Origin: Thuidium tamariscinum
Taxonomy: Eukaryota; Streptophyta; Bryopsida; Hypnales; Thuidiaceae
Assembly: GCA_947034885.2 (NCBI GenBank)
Contig: OX344749.2
Coordinates: 23,575,501 to 23,639,500 of the forward strand
Length of the DNA stretch: 64,000 bases
Direction of reading: 5' to 3'
Part shown: positions 1-11,483 of the stretch, in pieces
Numbering within the stretch: position 1 is the first letter of the stretch
Layout: every line of letters begins with the position of its first letter
Made by a program: the position numbers and the translations under genes
Notes under the pieces: generated by a model
Seen by the model: the letters and a program-made list of their open reading frames with translations, nothing else
What the model was told of the DNA's origin: nothing
The model's database searches: none

Positions 1-544
1 AAAACTACAAGGAAAAAATGAAGACCACTTGACTTGTAAAGAAATCGGGGATAAAAAATGAGAAAGACAGATAGATAAAAAATGACAAAGTGTTTTGGCT
101 ATATCTAATTAGCTAAACAACTATTCACAATGAGCAGTCTCGAAGTCAATTGGCCACTATTCATATCTTTTGTTATTGGACCTTTTAGATCTATCTAACA
201 ATTAGTGTATTAACCTTTACAAATGAAAAAACTATTCAACAAATTGCCTACATTTACACTATACAAGGCAAATAGTCAAAAATGAAAAATTTAGAATTAC
301 TATTCAAACCATCAAGCTTTGTCAAAATAAATTGGCTAGAATGTTCATTGACTCGTCTACATTATACAATATAGTGGAGTTTGTTGAATACAATAAGATT
401 GTGCCAATGTCTCACTATAGTAGAGAGCCTTGGATAGTGACAATGGAGTTCACCATTTCATATTCAATGCAAAGATCACCATTGTTTTTGCGAGCTCCAA
501 GGACAAGTTCACAGGGGCTGAAACTTTTGTAACTCATGAGGAGT
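1..544. other. AT-rich intergenic DNA, no gene seen
   Basis: Low-complexity AT-rich sequence with only short reading frames that show no recognisable protein features. I see no gene, RNA or terminal repeat pair that begins in this stretch. Confidence 0.5.
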
Positions 545-1279
545 TTAACCCTGAAACGTCGGGCCTATGACCATTGGTTTCAGGCTGCACTCTCAGTTAC
601 TCAGCTCATTACCATTTTGTAACCAGATGTGTATGAAAACTCTTATTTTTATTTTTCAGAGATGAAATTGCATGTCCTCTGTACTTCACAGAAATTTCAG
701 ATTTTTTTGAAGAAAATTGAATTTTCTGAAATTTTTTGGAGAAAAACTGAAGAAAAAATCATATAAAATATAAAATAATCTCAAAAAATTTGAAAATTTC
801 ACCATGTGTGAAAAATACAGTGGAAATCATCATGGTCTAAACTATTTTGCTGTGTACACCTATAATTAGAATGCAATGGACAATAAAAAAACAACCAAAG
901 TTCAAACTACAATAAAATATTCAATTTTACGAATTTTTTCAAAATTTCAATTGGAGAAGAAACTAGGGTACAGGACCTCCACTTCATGAGTTGGATTCAA
1001 ATTCAAAAAATGTCGTTTTCAAGGAGAAATTTCAGATTTACTCAATTTCTCAAAATACACTAAAATGACAAATTTTGCCATCCGTTTTTCTTCATTATTT
1101 CTCAATTACATGAAAAAAAACATCAATTACACTAAGAATTCACTCGGACACTCTTTGTAACTCAACATGAAAGGTCATTGGAAAAAAAATGGATGAAAAA
1201 ACTATTGTTCGGCCCTTCTGGTGGCTTGTAGAAGTCATTTGTAAGCCACAAAATGGTGCCACCAGCGCTTAGGGGTTAA
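545..1279. mobile_element. TTAA-bounded non-autonomous DNA element, about 735 bp
   Basis: The stretch begins with TTAA followed by CCCTGAAACGTCGG and ends with GCGCTTAGGGG followed by TTAA. The ends are imperfect inverted repeats with a CCC...GGG pattern next to TTAA, as in the other TTAA-bounded elements of this window (2044-2689, 14780-16224, 38892-39121, 50819-51053). The interior is AT-rich and has no transposase. TTAA targets and CCC-starting termini are typical of piggyBac-type elements; that assignment is inference. The terminal match in this copy is short. Confidence 0.4.
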
Positions 1280-2043
1280 TTGTTGCTGAGACAAGGTTCA
1301 ATGACAGTTTGCTAATAAGGGATTAGATGTCTAGTTTGTTTCATTTGCTTCAATTTGGCTTATCAATTTTATTTGGCTCACTTGTTTCATTTATATATAT
1401 TTTTTGGCTTCATGTGTCTTATTCAATGTCATTGAAGTTACTCAATAGTCAATATTTTGATTCCGAATTTTTGTTATGTTTGTTTTTCAATTGGTTTGGA
1501 GTTGGCTGACCATTCTTTGTTTTTCCAAACCACAAGTGGACCGTTGTCAAGAACTCATCATTCAATTTTTATGGGTCAATTTTTTTGTTCACTTATTCAT
1601 TTATTGTTGCACTTCTCTCATTCTTTGTTGGTTTTATTCAATGCAGAGATTGTTTAGTCTCTTTGAGATGAATTTGATAAATAGTTTCCACAACAAGAGT
1701 TATTTGATGCTTTTGGCATCATTTATCCCCAATACTAGAAACAAGAAAGGGTAGGTGCAAATTTTACCTAGCACTTATCAGTGCTAAAGAAGATTTACTA
1801 CTATGCCAAGCTCTTAAATGCAAGGAGCCTAGAGTTGGATAAGGGAAGGCTTTACACCGCCCTTGAAATTTTGTCTACTTCCAAGCTTGACAACCAACAG
1901 ATTTTGTTTAAGGTTACTATAAAATCAAATGCTAATGCAACACTTGCATCACCCTTCCATGTCAATCTAGTAATTAAATTGTGGAGAAATCTCTCACAAT
2001 CACAACACTTGGACAACTTGATTTCTGAGTACTTCAAGGTTTG
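1280..2043. other. AT-rich intergenic DNA between two TTAA-bounded elements
   Basis: This stretch holds several overlapping reading frames of 60 to 90 codons rich in Phe, Leu and Ser. They look like chance openings in AT-rich sequence. No domain, splice pattern or repeat boundary is visible. Confidence 0.4.
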
Positions 2044-2689
2044 TTAACCCCTAAATGCCCTAAGCACCCAAATGTGGTGTCAAAGAAACTTTGAAGTTAA
2101 ATAAAACCTTATCAAATATCTATTTTTAGTAGTTCATATTTTTGGAAGATTTTTTTTGAAGTCTAGTTTTAGCATCAATAATCCGATCTGAAAAATGAAT
2201 GATAGTGATTTTTCTACGCAAGATTTAGTGCACAGGTCCCCCTTGCAATCTTGACATTCCATAGTGTTAAGGACTCTTGGAAATGAGCCTCAAATACACT
2301 AGATCTTAGAGAAAAAATCACACTAAAAATTCATTTAAAAAAATTATAGAGTAGATTTTAAGAAGCCGTAAAATGATTGGGGTTATGCTTGTTAGGCCCT
2401 TCAACCTCATATTTTTTTGGTGACCAACTTTATAGATTTGACATGCAAAAAGAGAGCTCAAAGATTTTCATAGTTTTTACACCTTCATGATCAAACATTA
2501 TAATCTTTCAATTTGTAAGTGATATTGTTGTGTTTTCTTTTCCTATGTCATCTCTAATATGTCTATTTTGAATTTAAACGGTCACAATTCAAAAAAAATT
2601 GATTCAACCTATTAGAATTGTTGGATTTTTGTTCAATTTAGAGCAAATTTCAAGAAGCTCAAAACAAGGCTTGGGCATTTAGAGGTTAA
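2044..2689. mobile_element. TTAA-bounded non-autonomous DNA element, about 646 bp
   Basis: The left end is TTAACCCCTAAATGCCC and the reverse complement of the right end is TTAACCTCTAAATGCCC, one difference in 17 bases, followed on both sides by an AAGC-like extension. The interior is AT-rich and non-coding. This is the clearest terminal pair of the family. Whether TTAA is the target duplication or part of the terminus cannot be settled from one copy. Confidence 0.6.
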
Positions 2690-2855
2690 AATCCAAGATT
2701 GGCTATTGTATGGGCTTGGGCTTGGTGGAAGGTGAAAGGTGTTTCAACGCTTTGAAATATCTCAAGTCTTGGCACCATAATTGCTTAGGCAAGTACTTTC
2801 CACTAGTGGTCCATATATTTGGTCAAAAAAATTATACATTGTAGACTTTTCTCTA

Positions 2856-3935
2856 GGGTGGTTGCAAGAAATACTTGTACTATTTGTTGGGTTTTGTCAC
2901 ATCCTAATTTTTGATTTTTTTTAGCCATAACTTTTGTGTTTTAACTCCAAATGACCCAAAACTTATAGAAAAGCTACTTATAGCTATTATGTATCTATAA
3001 TGATTTTTTTGGAGATTTTTCAAAAATAATTTATTGCTTTTAAATAGCCCTGAAAATTTCTCACAATACTTGATTTAGGGATTTTTAGCACCATTTATCT
3101 CCAAAAAAATGAATTTTGACCTAAAATTTGGAGAAGATGGTCACTTAGTAGAGTTATAGCTATTTTCCAAAGGAATTCTAAAAATACTTATTTTTATGTG
3201 TTGTAGAAGTCTACAAAGAGAGCCTCATTCTACATTTATTTCCAAAGGTATAAAACATTATTTTGGTGAGTTTTTTTCGTCAAATCTCATCACCAAAAAG
3301 TTTTTTCAAATTTTATATTTTTATTTATTTAAAAAGAAACTATTTTTTACAAATTAAAATGTCACAAGTTGTATTTTCTTCACCGGAATTCTGTGAGAAT
3401 TCTATATCCAAAGTTCTGGTGAAGAAAATACAACTTGAGACATTTAAATTTGTAAAAAATAGTATTTTCTTAAATACATAGAAATACAAAATTTGAAAAA
3501 ACTTTTTGGTGATGAGATTTGACTAAAAAACTCACCAAAATAATGGTTTATACCTTTGAAAAAAAATGCAAAATGAAGTTCTCTTTGTGGACTTCTACAA
3601 CATATAAAAATAAGTATTTTTAGAATTCCTTTAAATTGTAGCTATAAGTCAACTAATTGACCATCTTCTCCAAATTTTAGATCAAAATTCGTTTTTGGTA
3701 GATAAACAGTGCTAAAAATCCCTAAATCAAGAATTGTGAGAAATTTTTGGGGATATCTAAAAATAATAAATTATTTTTGAAAAACCTCTAAAAATCATTA
3801 TAGATACATTATAGCTATGAGTAGCTTCCCTATAAATTTTTAGTCATTTGAAGCTAAAACACAAAAGTCATGGCCAAAAAAGAAATAAAAAACTAATGTG
3901 TGACAAAAAGCTTTAAGTGTTTCTTGCAATCACCC
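2856..3935. mobile_element. Fold-back (long inverted repeat) element, copy A, 1,080 bp
   Basis: Nearly the whole element is one palindrome. It begins GGGTGGTTGCAAGAAATA and ends with the complement of GGGTGATTGCAAGAAACA. The arms then pair inward for about 500 bp each, with a turn near 3395-3400. Flanking 4-mers tcta (2852-2855) and ccta (3936-3939) look like a 4-bp target duplication with one change. Copies B (5704-6437) and C (44272-45352) share the termini. No transposase is encoded, so it must be mobilised in trans; the superfamily is not clear. Confidence 0.8.
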
Positions 3936-4167
3936 CCTACAAGGAAGCCATAGACTCTTGGAGAAATGTTGTCAAGAATGGTTGACATGGTGATGTGTAG
4001 CGTGGCACTAGTTTGTCACTATCATCCTCTACCTATGTCCATTAATTTTCATGAGATTTTGCTAGCTTTGTATCTCAAATGGAAAGAGTTTCCTTAGCAA
4101 TCAACATCCTTGTTGAGATGTGCTTTGTATTGCACACTTTTACAAGCTGGAGTGCGGGATTTAGAAA

Positions 4168-4270
4168 AGCATCACTCAAGTTTGGGACAAGAGTTGGGAG
4201 AGCATCATTGAAGTCTGGGATAGGAACTGGGAGAACATCATTGAAGTCTAGGATTGCATCATTTGGGAGG
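4168..4270 (+). repeat. 33-bp minisatellite, three units
   Basis: Three imperfect tandem units start at 4168, 4201 and 4234. Each begins with an ATCA core and continues with AAGT.TGGGA and GGGAG; the third is slightly longer and more diverged. The units keep a reading frame in a 77-codon ORF, but I see no other sign that it is a gene. Confidence 0.6.
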
Positions 4271-5403
4271 GTGTCATTGCATTCTTTTAATTTGTTGTCT
4301 TCCTTATTCTAACTTGTAGTTGAAATGTTATTTGTTTGTCTTTGTGTGCAGGTTCCATCAACAATGCAAATGGGCACTCTTGCTTATTGCAAGTAGGGTT
4401 CAAATCTCTAATTAGTGCAAGTTTTGTGTTTCTAATTTCCTGTTTATAGTTTTCAATTTTTACTTTGTAATCTATGGCTTCATGTCTTGAGTTTGCAATG
4501 TGTGGCTTACAATTGAAGCTTTTAGTATGCAATTTTATTCTCTTGATGTTTCTCATTTCCATTCCTCCACATTTTAAACCAAATGGGCATTCAAGTCAAT
4601 TTGAAAGTTGTATTTCCATTTCTCACAAATGATCACATGTTTAGATGTTCTTTTCTAAGGTGAGCAATTGGAGCCATTCAAAATGACCAATAGTAGCCAT
4701 ATGGGCCATAATTACTACAAATCCTCCCTTGTTGCAACTTTGCTTTTACCAAGTCAAAAAAAATATCCAAAACTCGGCGTTCATTTTGGAAAATTAGCAT
4801 GGCAAGTTGTTCCTACTGTAGAAATATGAGATTGAGGGAGTAACCCTCCTTATGCTCATGGTGATAGCCACCTAGCAAATCTAAGAAAACAAATTTTGAG
4901 ATTGTTGAAAGTAGTAGGTTCTAAAACAAAGCAGTTATTAAGAATTGCTTGTAGATAGGCTATGAAATTGTGCAAAAGTGGACTAGAAAATAGTCAAGTT
5001 CTCATGAGGTGATGATGTCTGATTCCCAAGGAACAATTTTAAGACCATTAGCATTCTATATAGAATCCTAGATTGTACAGTTTGTCATTCATTAATAAGT
5101 CCTTAAATTTCCATCCATAAATTAATATAATAGTGAGAAGCAACAATGTAAAGACTAAGAGTCTCTCTTCATTTACCAAATGATTGAGAAAATGATTACA
5201 AAAGCTAGTGTAGTGAATTATAGCATACTCCATTTTTAACACCCTCAATGCACTTTCCAAAACTCTCATGAGCATATTGAGCCTCATGTCAATTAATTTC
5301 TGAATTAACTCATTGCATTTTGAGTAATAGTCCAATTCATGATTGATGCAACCTATACACAACTATCCTCTCAAGAGATGCAGCCACCCTAGTTTGCATT
5401 TGC

Positions 5404-5700
5404 CCCCCCCCCTCTCCAAAAATTTACAAGCTGTTGATAGTTTTTTTTAAATGGTGACCTTCAAAATCACCGTTAATTTCTCAAAAAATCACAAGCTGTT
5501 GATCTTGTGAGATTTAATCTAAACTATCCAAACACACATACAGATATAGATACAAAATATGGATATGAATATTAAATATGAATACAATATTGAAATATTA
5601 AATACAAATATAGTATTGAATATGGATATAGTATTAAATATGGATTTGGTACAGAATACATATATAATATTAAATATGTATATTGAATAAGGATATAAGT
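5404..5700. repeat. Poly-C tract and degenerate AT-rich simple repeat
   Basis: A run of ten C lies near 5405-5414. From about 5563 to 5700 the sequence is a degenerate repetition of short units such as AAATATGGATAT and AATATTGAA. It is simple-sequence DNA immediately left of fold-back copy B. Confidence 0.5.
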
Positions 5701-5703
5701 AAA

Positions 5704-6437
5704 GGGTGATTGCAAGAAACACTTGTCCTATTTTGTATCACACATTTCAGGCTGATTTGTTTTTTGGCCATAACTTTTGTGATTTAACTCCAAATGACTT
5801 GAGATTTCTAGAGAAGGTACTCATGACTATCATACAACTTTCTTGATTTTTTGGTAATTTTCAAAAATAGTATACTATCCAAAAATAGGCCCAAAATGGA
5901 TGTCACACTTGCGGTTTTGGAGGTTTTTAGTACTATTGAGTACCTTTTTTGAAAAGGTACATCAAGAAAATTATATGGAGTTGTTCCTTATATATAAATA
6001 CAACTTTCTACGAGAGGGTTTTCAAAAATAATTAATTCTATGTAAAGTGGAAGTCCACAAAGTGAGCTCCCTTCTACTTGCATTTTGAAACATATAAAAT
6101 ATTATTTTCATGAAATTTTTGGTGATTGAACATCTCCATAAAGTTCTTTCAAATGGCTTGTTTTCATTTTGTGAATTTTGATTATTTTACTATTTTTAAA
6201 GAATTTTTGAATCAAACTGCCAATTTTCTTGAGATTTGGCACTTTTCAAGTTCTCCTACTTAGAGAATTTTTCTATGAATTTCCTTCGGTGAAAACCTTC
6301 ATTTTAAAGGTATATACATAATCCATATTTTTTATATTTAAAAAAAATTAGTTTTCTATTTGAATAGTACTCCTAAAGAAATTCATGAGTACTGTGGAAA
6401 ACGCAACAAATAGGACAGGTGTTTCTTGCAATCACCC
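5704..6437. mobile_element. Fold-back element, copy B, 734 bp
   Basis: It begins GGGTGATTGCAAGAAACA and ends with the exact complement of that sequence. The flanking 4-mer taaa is present on both sides (5700-5703 and 6438-6441). It is shorter than copies A and C and its arms are less perfectly matched, so it is an older or internally deleted member. It is non-coding. Confidence 0.8.
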
Positions 6438-6479
6438 TAAAATCCCATATTGATTGTCAATCACACTGGCTTTCCAAAA

Positions 6480-6620
6480 TTACAAGAGGGGGGGGAATGC
6501 TACTTTAAAAATTTTAAATTATTGTTTGTTTGGGAGGGAGGGGGAAGGAGGTGATGGTGGGTGGGTTGAGTTAATAATTTATTTATTTTAATTTTAAAAA
6601 ATTGGGGGTGGGTAGTGAGG
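6480..6620 (+). other. G-rich tracts within AT-rich DNA
   Basis: Runs of G (a run of eight near 6487-6494, then GGGAGGGAGGGGGAAGGAGG at 6532-6551 and a further GGGGGTGGGT near 6603) occur close together on the plus strand. They could form G-quadruplex structures. No function is evident. Confidence 0.4.
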
Positions 6621-7154
6621 CATTATGCCTCACTACCTACTTAAAAGATAGGTTACATGTTAAACAATAGTTCCCTATAGACCTTTTCCTTCAAATAATT
6701 ACAAAGTTCAAAAAATTACCCCTAAAAAAGACTTTCAATTCTTTTCCGTTTCTCTATGTACATCCAAAAAATTGAAAGATTTGGGTGCACTGGTTCATCA
6801 TTAGAATTGGTTATCTGCTTAGATGAGCCATTCTTGAGCCTCCCTATATATTGGCTTTTGACAACTCCCCAAAGTTTGGACTCCCATCCTCTAAATTTTT
6901 TCTCATGGAAAATGGAAGAACAAACTATTTATCATGGATGATAAGATTTGTAAAAATTTTGAACTTGTATTTGGAATCAAGGACCTCAAATTAGTAACCG
7001 TAGTAAAATGACCCCCTCGCTTGGCTCCTTGGAAAGTTGTTAAGATTTTTTACTTCCATGCATAATAAAATTTTGAAATTTTGAATTTATATTTGCAATC
7101 AGAGGCTCAAAAATTAGCTAGGAAGGGTGTATAAGGTAAGTTGATCAAGCACAA

Positions 7155-7808
7155 ACTACACTAAATAGGGTATTTAGTGTTGGCAACACTATTTGCGAAC
7201 CATGACACTAAATATCATTTACCCTACTAAAGTAAGTAACACTAAATGTAATTTCTAACACTAAAAGTACTCTATGGCAAATCTGAAATATGAAGAGGTT
7301 TATATTTAGTGTTAGAAGGTAAAAAGTGACGTAAGAGGATTTTCAGCTGGTTTACAAGATTGCAAGTTCCCAAATGCTGGGAATGCATTGGGAACTCTGG
7401 GAACGCAGTGCTGATGTGGTTGAGAGATTGCCACATCAGAAAATATTAATTAATTTAATTAATTAATATTTTAAAAATATTTTCTTGAAATTTTTTTTTT
7501 AAAAATCATTTTCTTTATTTCTTAAACATTCTGAAATTTTTTAAAATTTTTTTTAAAATTTTTTTTTTTCAAAATTCAAAAATCCAGACCAGCAGGGAGC
7601 TGGTCTGCAGCAATGGGAACAGTTTCTGGGAACACCCCTGAAACTGTCTTCTTCAGGGCCAGAAATCCTCTTATGAGACAACACAAAGGCGGCGCATTGA
7701 AGTTTAGCACTACGCTAATCATCCTAAAATTGACATTTAGTGTAGGGTCAAGTAGGGTGGTAATTACACTAAATGTAATCCAACACTAAATACCCTATTT
7801 AGTGTAGT
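7155..7808. mobile_element. TIR element with palindromic termini, about 650 bp
   Basis: The left end reads ACTACACTAAATAGGGTATT and the right end is its complement, with the match extending for about 29 bases. Within each terminus AAATAGGGTATTT is nearly palindromic, and the CACTAAAT motif recurs inside the element. A second element (7332-7673) is nested in it. No coding potential is seen. Confidence 0.7.
7332..7673. mobile_element. Nested MITE, TA-flanked, GGGAAC...GTTCCC family
   Basis: The termini are TA-AGAGGATTT and AAATCCTCT-TA. The interior contains GGGAACTCTGGGAACG, a TGCCACATCAGA segment, an AT-rich core of AATTAATT units and a GGGAACAGTTTCTGGGAAC segment. Similar interiors occur at 14814-15060 and 45996-46243, whose termini differ (GATGTTTT). 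It lies wholly inside the element at 7155-7808. Confidence 0.65.
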
Positions 7809-9003
7809 GTTTTTTTTACTTGCACCCCAAGAATGACTTGGGGACACCAAGCAAGGGTGCCAGTTCACCCCCACCAAATTGGTCTTCCATTCACTCTAAA
7901 TGCAAGATTGAATGTCCTACTTTTCTTTCATACTTAAATGAAGTTTGTTTATTAAATATCTTGAAGTGAATATGCATTTCTACTGTATGTGATAAGATTT
8001 TTAGATTTTTTTTGTAATGATTTGAAAACAAATGTAGAAAATGATAGGTGTCTCTAAAAACCATACCTACCCCCAAACTAAAACTTTTTATAACTTTCAT
8101 CTCATTGATTATAATGGAATGATTCAAAGCTTTGACATAAACATAATTTTAAACAATAAATTTCAATTTTTTTTAATTTGAAAAAGTGATTTAAAAAAAA
8201 AATAAAGCTACCTAGGTTGCCTAAAGATGAAAAAAAATCACATATTATGCAATAACTTCTTAGTCATGTAGTCAAAAGTTATGAAATTTTATGGACCTCA
8301 AAGATACTCTTTGGATACATGTTTTGTGAAAATTTCAAAAAAAACAAAACAAAAACTCCATTTATAATGAGCTACCAAAAATCGCAATGTTGCCAAAAAA
8401 GTAGCTTGGTCCTTTACAAGTTAATTAAGTGCTATAGGATGCATTTTTTTGTTTTTCCATATAGTAACCCTTCATTGTTTACACTTCATTTGAACATATT
8501 TGGAGGGACATGATTATATAAGTTCCAATTTGTTGCAATATTTCTCTAGCAAGCAAATGCTTATTCAATAGAATTTTCCCTAAGCACTAAAAATCTTGTA
8601 TCATGAAACATAAAATTTATTCAAATAGCAATGTCGTTCATCCCTCTAGAATGTAAAACAAGGAGAATTTCACCAAGAGAGAGATTGTAAGGTTGCCATA
8701 TAATGATTTGAAAACAAAATTTGTACAAAATGTACTAGATACATTTAATATAGGATTTTAAATTACATATAAAATAGAATGCCAACTTATATTTATCAAG
8801 GATATTAGTTTTTTCTTTTTCTCCTTAAAATAAAAGATTTCGAATGCTCGGAGGTTGATATTCTACGATGGCATGTCCTCTTGGATATTGATGGAATTGG
8901 ACCTAGGTTGATTTTATAACAACTCATCTTATTCATAGGTTTTAATGCCAAAGCTTAATTCTTCAAGGACAAAGCCTATAACCATGCAGTCAAATTTAAA
9001 AGT
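7809..9003. other. AT-rich intergenic DNA left of the LINE
   Basis: No gene or clear repeat is seen. The last bases, AAATTTAA at 8992-8999, recur just after the LINE poly(A) at 14393-14400 and are probably its target-site duplication. Confidence 0.5.
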
Positions 9004-11475
9004 CATGTAATCGTCTCCTATAAGCTCCCAATACTTCAGAAAAAAATTTGTGGTTACACCATCGGGTCCTGGGCTGCGACCTTGAGCCATTTGCTTCAGG
9101 GATGACTGTAGCTTGTCTTTAGTAATTGGATTTATCAATGTTTGTACCATTGAGTTGCTAAAACGATTACTTACGCTTGATAATATGTAGACTCGCTCAG
9201 TTTCAATTTCTACGGTGTGTGTTTCCTATGAATAGAGTCAGGAATAGAATTCAATACAAATTTTCTCCAAGGCTTGGCGGTCATGTGTAAGATTGCCATG
9301 GGTGTCTTGAAGCTATGTAATTGGAGCTATGAGTGGCCCCTCTCGAACTACTGAGAAAATTTTTGACGACATGCGGTCTCCAAGGAGTCTCCACCTGGTT
9401 CGGGAACGGACGCGTTGCCCTTCCAACTTCCTAGCTTCGAACTTGGCAAGGTTGGATCGTAATAAGTCAACTTCCTATTGTAGTTGAACTGAATCAACCT
9501 GTTTCATTCCTATAGCTATCTAGTTTTCTTGTGAAGTTGATGGCCGAGATCTTCTTCTTGTTGGTGATAAATCTTAGCCTTTTGTATACAATACCGTTTG
9601 TAAAAATGAGAGACACATTTGAGCTTTGTGAAGAATGAAGCAAGTGAGGGAACCAAGGTCCACGTAGTAATGATTCCCACACTGGCCTCATCTAAATGCA
9701 AGGAAGACATCATCCACTTGCTTGGTCTGGGTAATGTTTGAGCTAACTTGATAATAATTGAAATGGGATAGTGATCAGATCTAGTATGATCGCCCTTGAT
9801 TCGGTATTCTAAAATTTCTCTCTTACTAATGTCTGAGTCTGGAAAGACATAACATCGATCTAGTCTAGCCATTACTCTAGCTCCATCTTGTCTAAAGTTG
9901 TCCCACGAATATTGAAGGCTTAGGTTGGTTAGAGGGTATTCTGCAACTTGGAGAGAGTCCTTCAAATTGTTGAACAATAGCCTTTCTTGTGCATGCATAG
10001 TGCGGCCACATAAACTAAACTTGTCACTTCATTTTCAACCATATTAAAGTCCCCTAATAGAATCCAACGACATGGTGCGGGAATATCACGTAACAAAGCC
10101 TCCCACATAATTTGTCTAGGAAGGGAGTATACAGATTAATAAACCCAACATCACCACCCGGGAGTTTAGAAAGGATGAACCAATGGATTCGTCCCATAAA
10201 TAAAGAACTTGATTGCAAGATTAGTCTGGAGAATCGTGGAGAGATGATAGAAGCCACTCCGCCTTTTCTAGCTTGTGAGCCGTTAGGTGTGTATCTTGGT
10301 GTTGCCTCTGTATAAAAAGTTGTTGCATATTTCCAGTGGTATGTCCTAGGTTAGCTGCTCCTACTCCACGAAGCTTGTGTTCCTGCAAAAATACAAAATT
10401 CATTAGGGGAAAATTGAACCCTTAAAGAGGCTTTGAGTCTTCTTACTAATTTTAATACAAATTAAATGAGTATGAGAGTGCCTATGTCATCATTACTACT
10501 TCCATGTAGGATTGCATGTATCCACTTGGCTTGTAGATATTTGGGGTAGGCGTGTGTTCCATCTTTCATGATTGAATCATCATGAGATTTGAGAGATTTG
10601 GGAGATGGATTAGATAATGATGACAATTTTTGAATTTATCATGCAATTCTTGGCATAATTAGTGAGATAAAAAGGCTCTTTCCTCCCAAATAGTTATGAG
10701 ACTATGGAGATGGATTGGATAATGATGATAAATTTTTGAATTCATCATGCAATTCTTGGCCCAATTAGTAAGTTGAAAAGGCTCTTCCCACCCACTCTCT
10801 TGCATTACAAAGTGGCCTCTTTGGAGGTTCAATTCTCCCCTAATGTCAACATGGGCTCTTTGAATATAATTACAAAGGTTGGCTATTGCCGAGGGATCGT
10901 TAAATCTCCTAACATTTTGGGAAAAAATCTTCAACTTCATGACTTGTGTTAGGTGAGGGAATGTTTGGCGCCCTTGTTGCAGTCAGAAACTAATGTCCTT
11001 CTATATCCCCATGTTGCGGGAGCTTGATCAGTATCAACCTGAACCATATTCTGTTGGGGTGAGCTGCCTTTGCATAGCTTCCTCGCTTAGGCCTTAGCAT
11101 TCCTTATAGAGAATTCGCCATCAATCAAAGTTGTGCAAGTCGTGATTTGGTTCGCTGGCGAGGTTGATACTGCATCTTTCCATGATGTGATCGAAGAGGT
11201 TTAAGTAAAGTGAGGTTCTACTATCTGAAGTTGGGGAAGATGGTGCTGATAGGTCTCGATTGTCTGGAAGATGGGGTTGGGCGTCTACAAAGTGATCATT
11301 ATCAAGATGTATGGGTGCTTCTATTTGTGGAGGGGTGAAGTGAATCTTGCGTGGTTGTTGTTGTTGACTAGTAGTGGTATAGTTTGGTTCAATGGAGTTG
11401 GATGCTTGGTTTTGGTTCGTAGAAGCTAAGGTTGGGTTGATATCCTTCAATTTCTGGAGAGCTTCTGGAGATTGA
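9004..11475 (-). pseudogene. LINE 5' half: ORF1 C-terminus, endonuclease, start of reverse transcriptase
   Basis: Read from 11475 downward, a glutamine-rich ORF1 tail ends near 11121. ORF2 starts at 10940 with MKLKIFSQNVRRFNDPSAI, an AP-endonuclease N-terminus. The endonuclease continues in other frames: FLQEHKLRG near 10390, then LDRCYVFPDSD and SDHYPISI between 9998 and 9720. The pre-RT motif QMAQGRSPGPDGVT lies near 9100-9050. The half ends at ELIGDDYM, exactly where the plus-strand half resumes with NDYMAMIQ. Frameshifts and stops break the frame repeatedly. Confidence 0.8.
10600..10791. repeat. Tandem duplication inside the dead LINE, period about 106 bp
   Basis: The segment beginning GGAGATGGATTAGATAATGA near 10600 is repeated with a few changes from about 10706 (GGAGATGGATTGGATAATGA). 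Both contain CATGCAATTCTTGG and AAAGGCTCTT. The duplication disrupts the endonuclease region and so occurred in this copy or a close source copy. Confidence 0.6.
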
Positions 11476-11483
11476 ATGGTAAT

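Noticed and set aside
1327-2047. Cluster of Phe/Leu-rich frames between 1.3 and 2.0 kb
   Set aside because: Overlapping frames of similar length in AT-rich DNA with no splice pattern or motif; probably chance.
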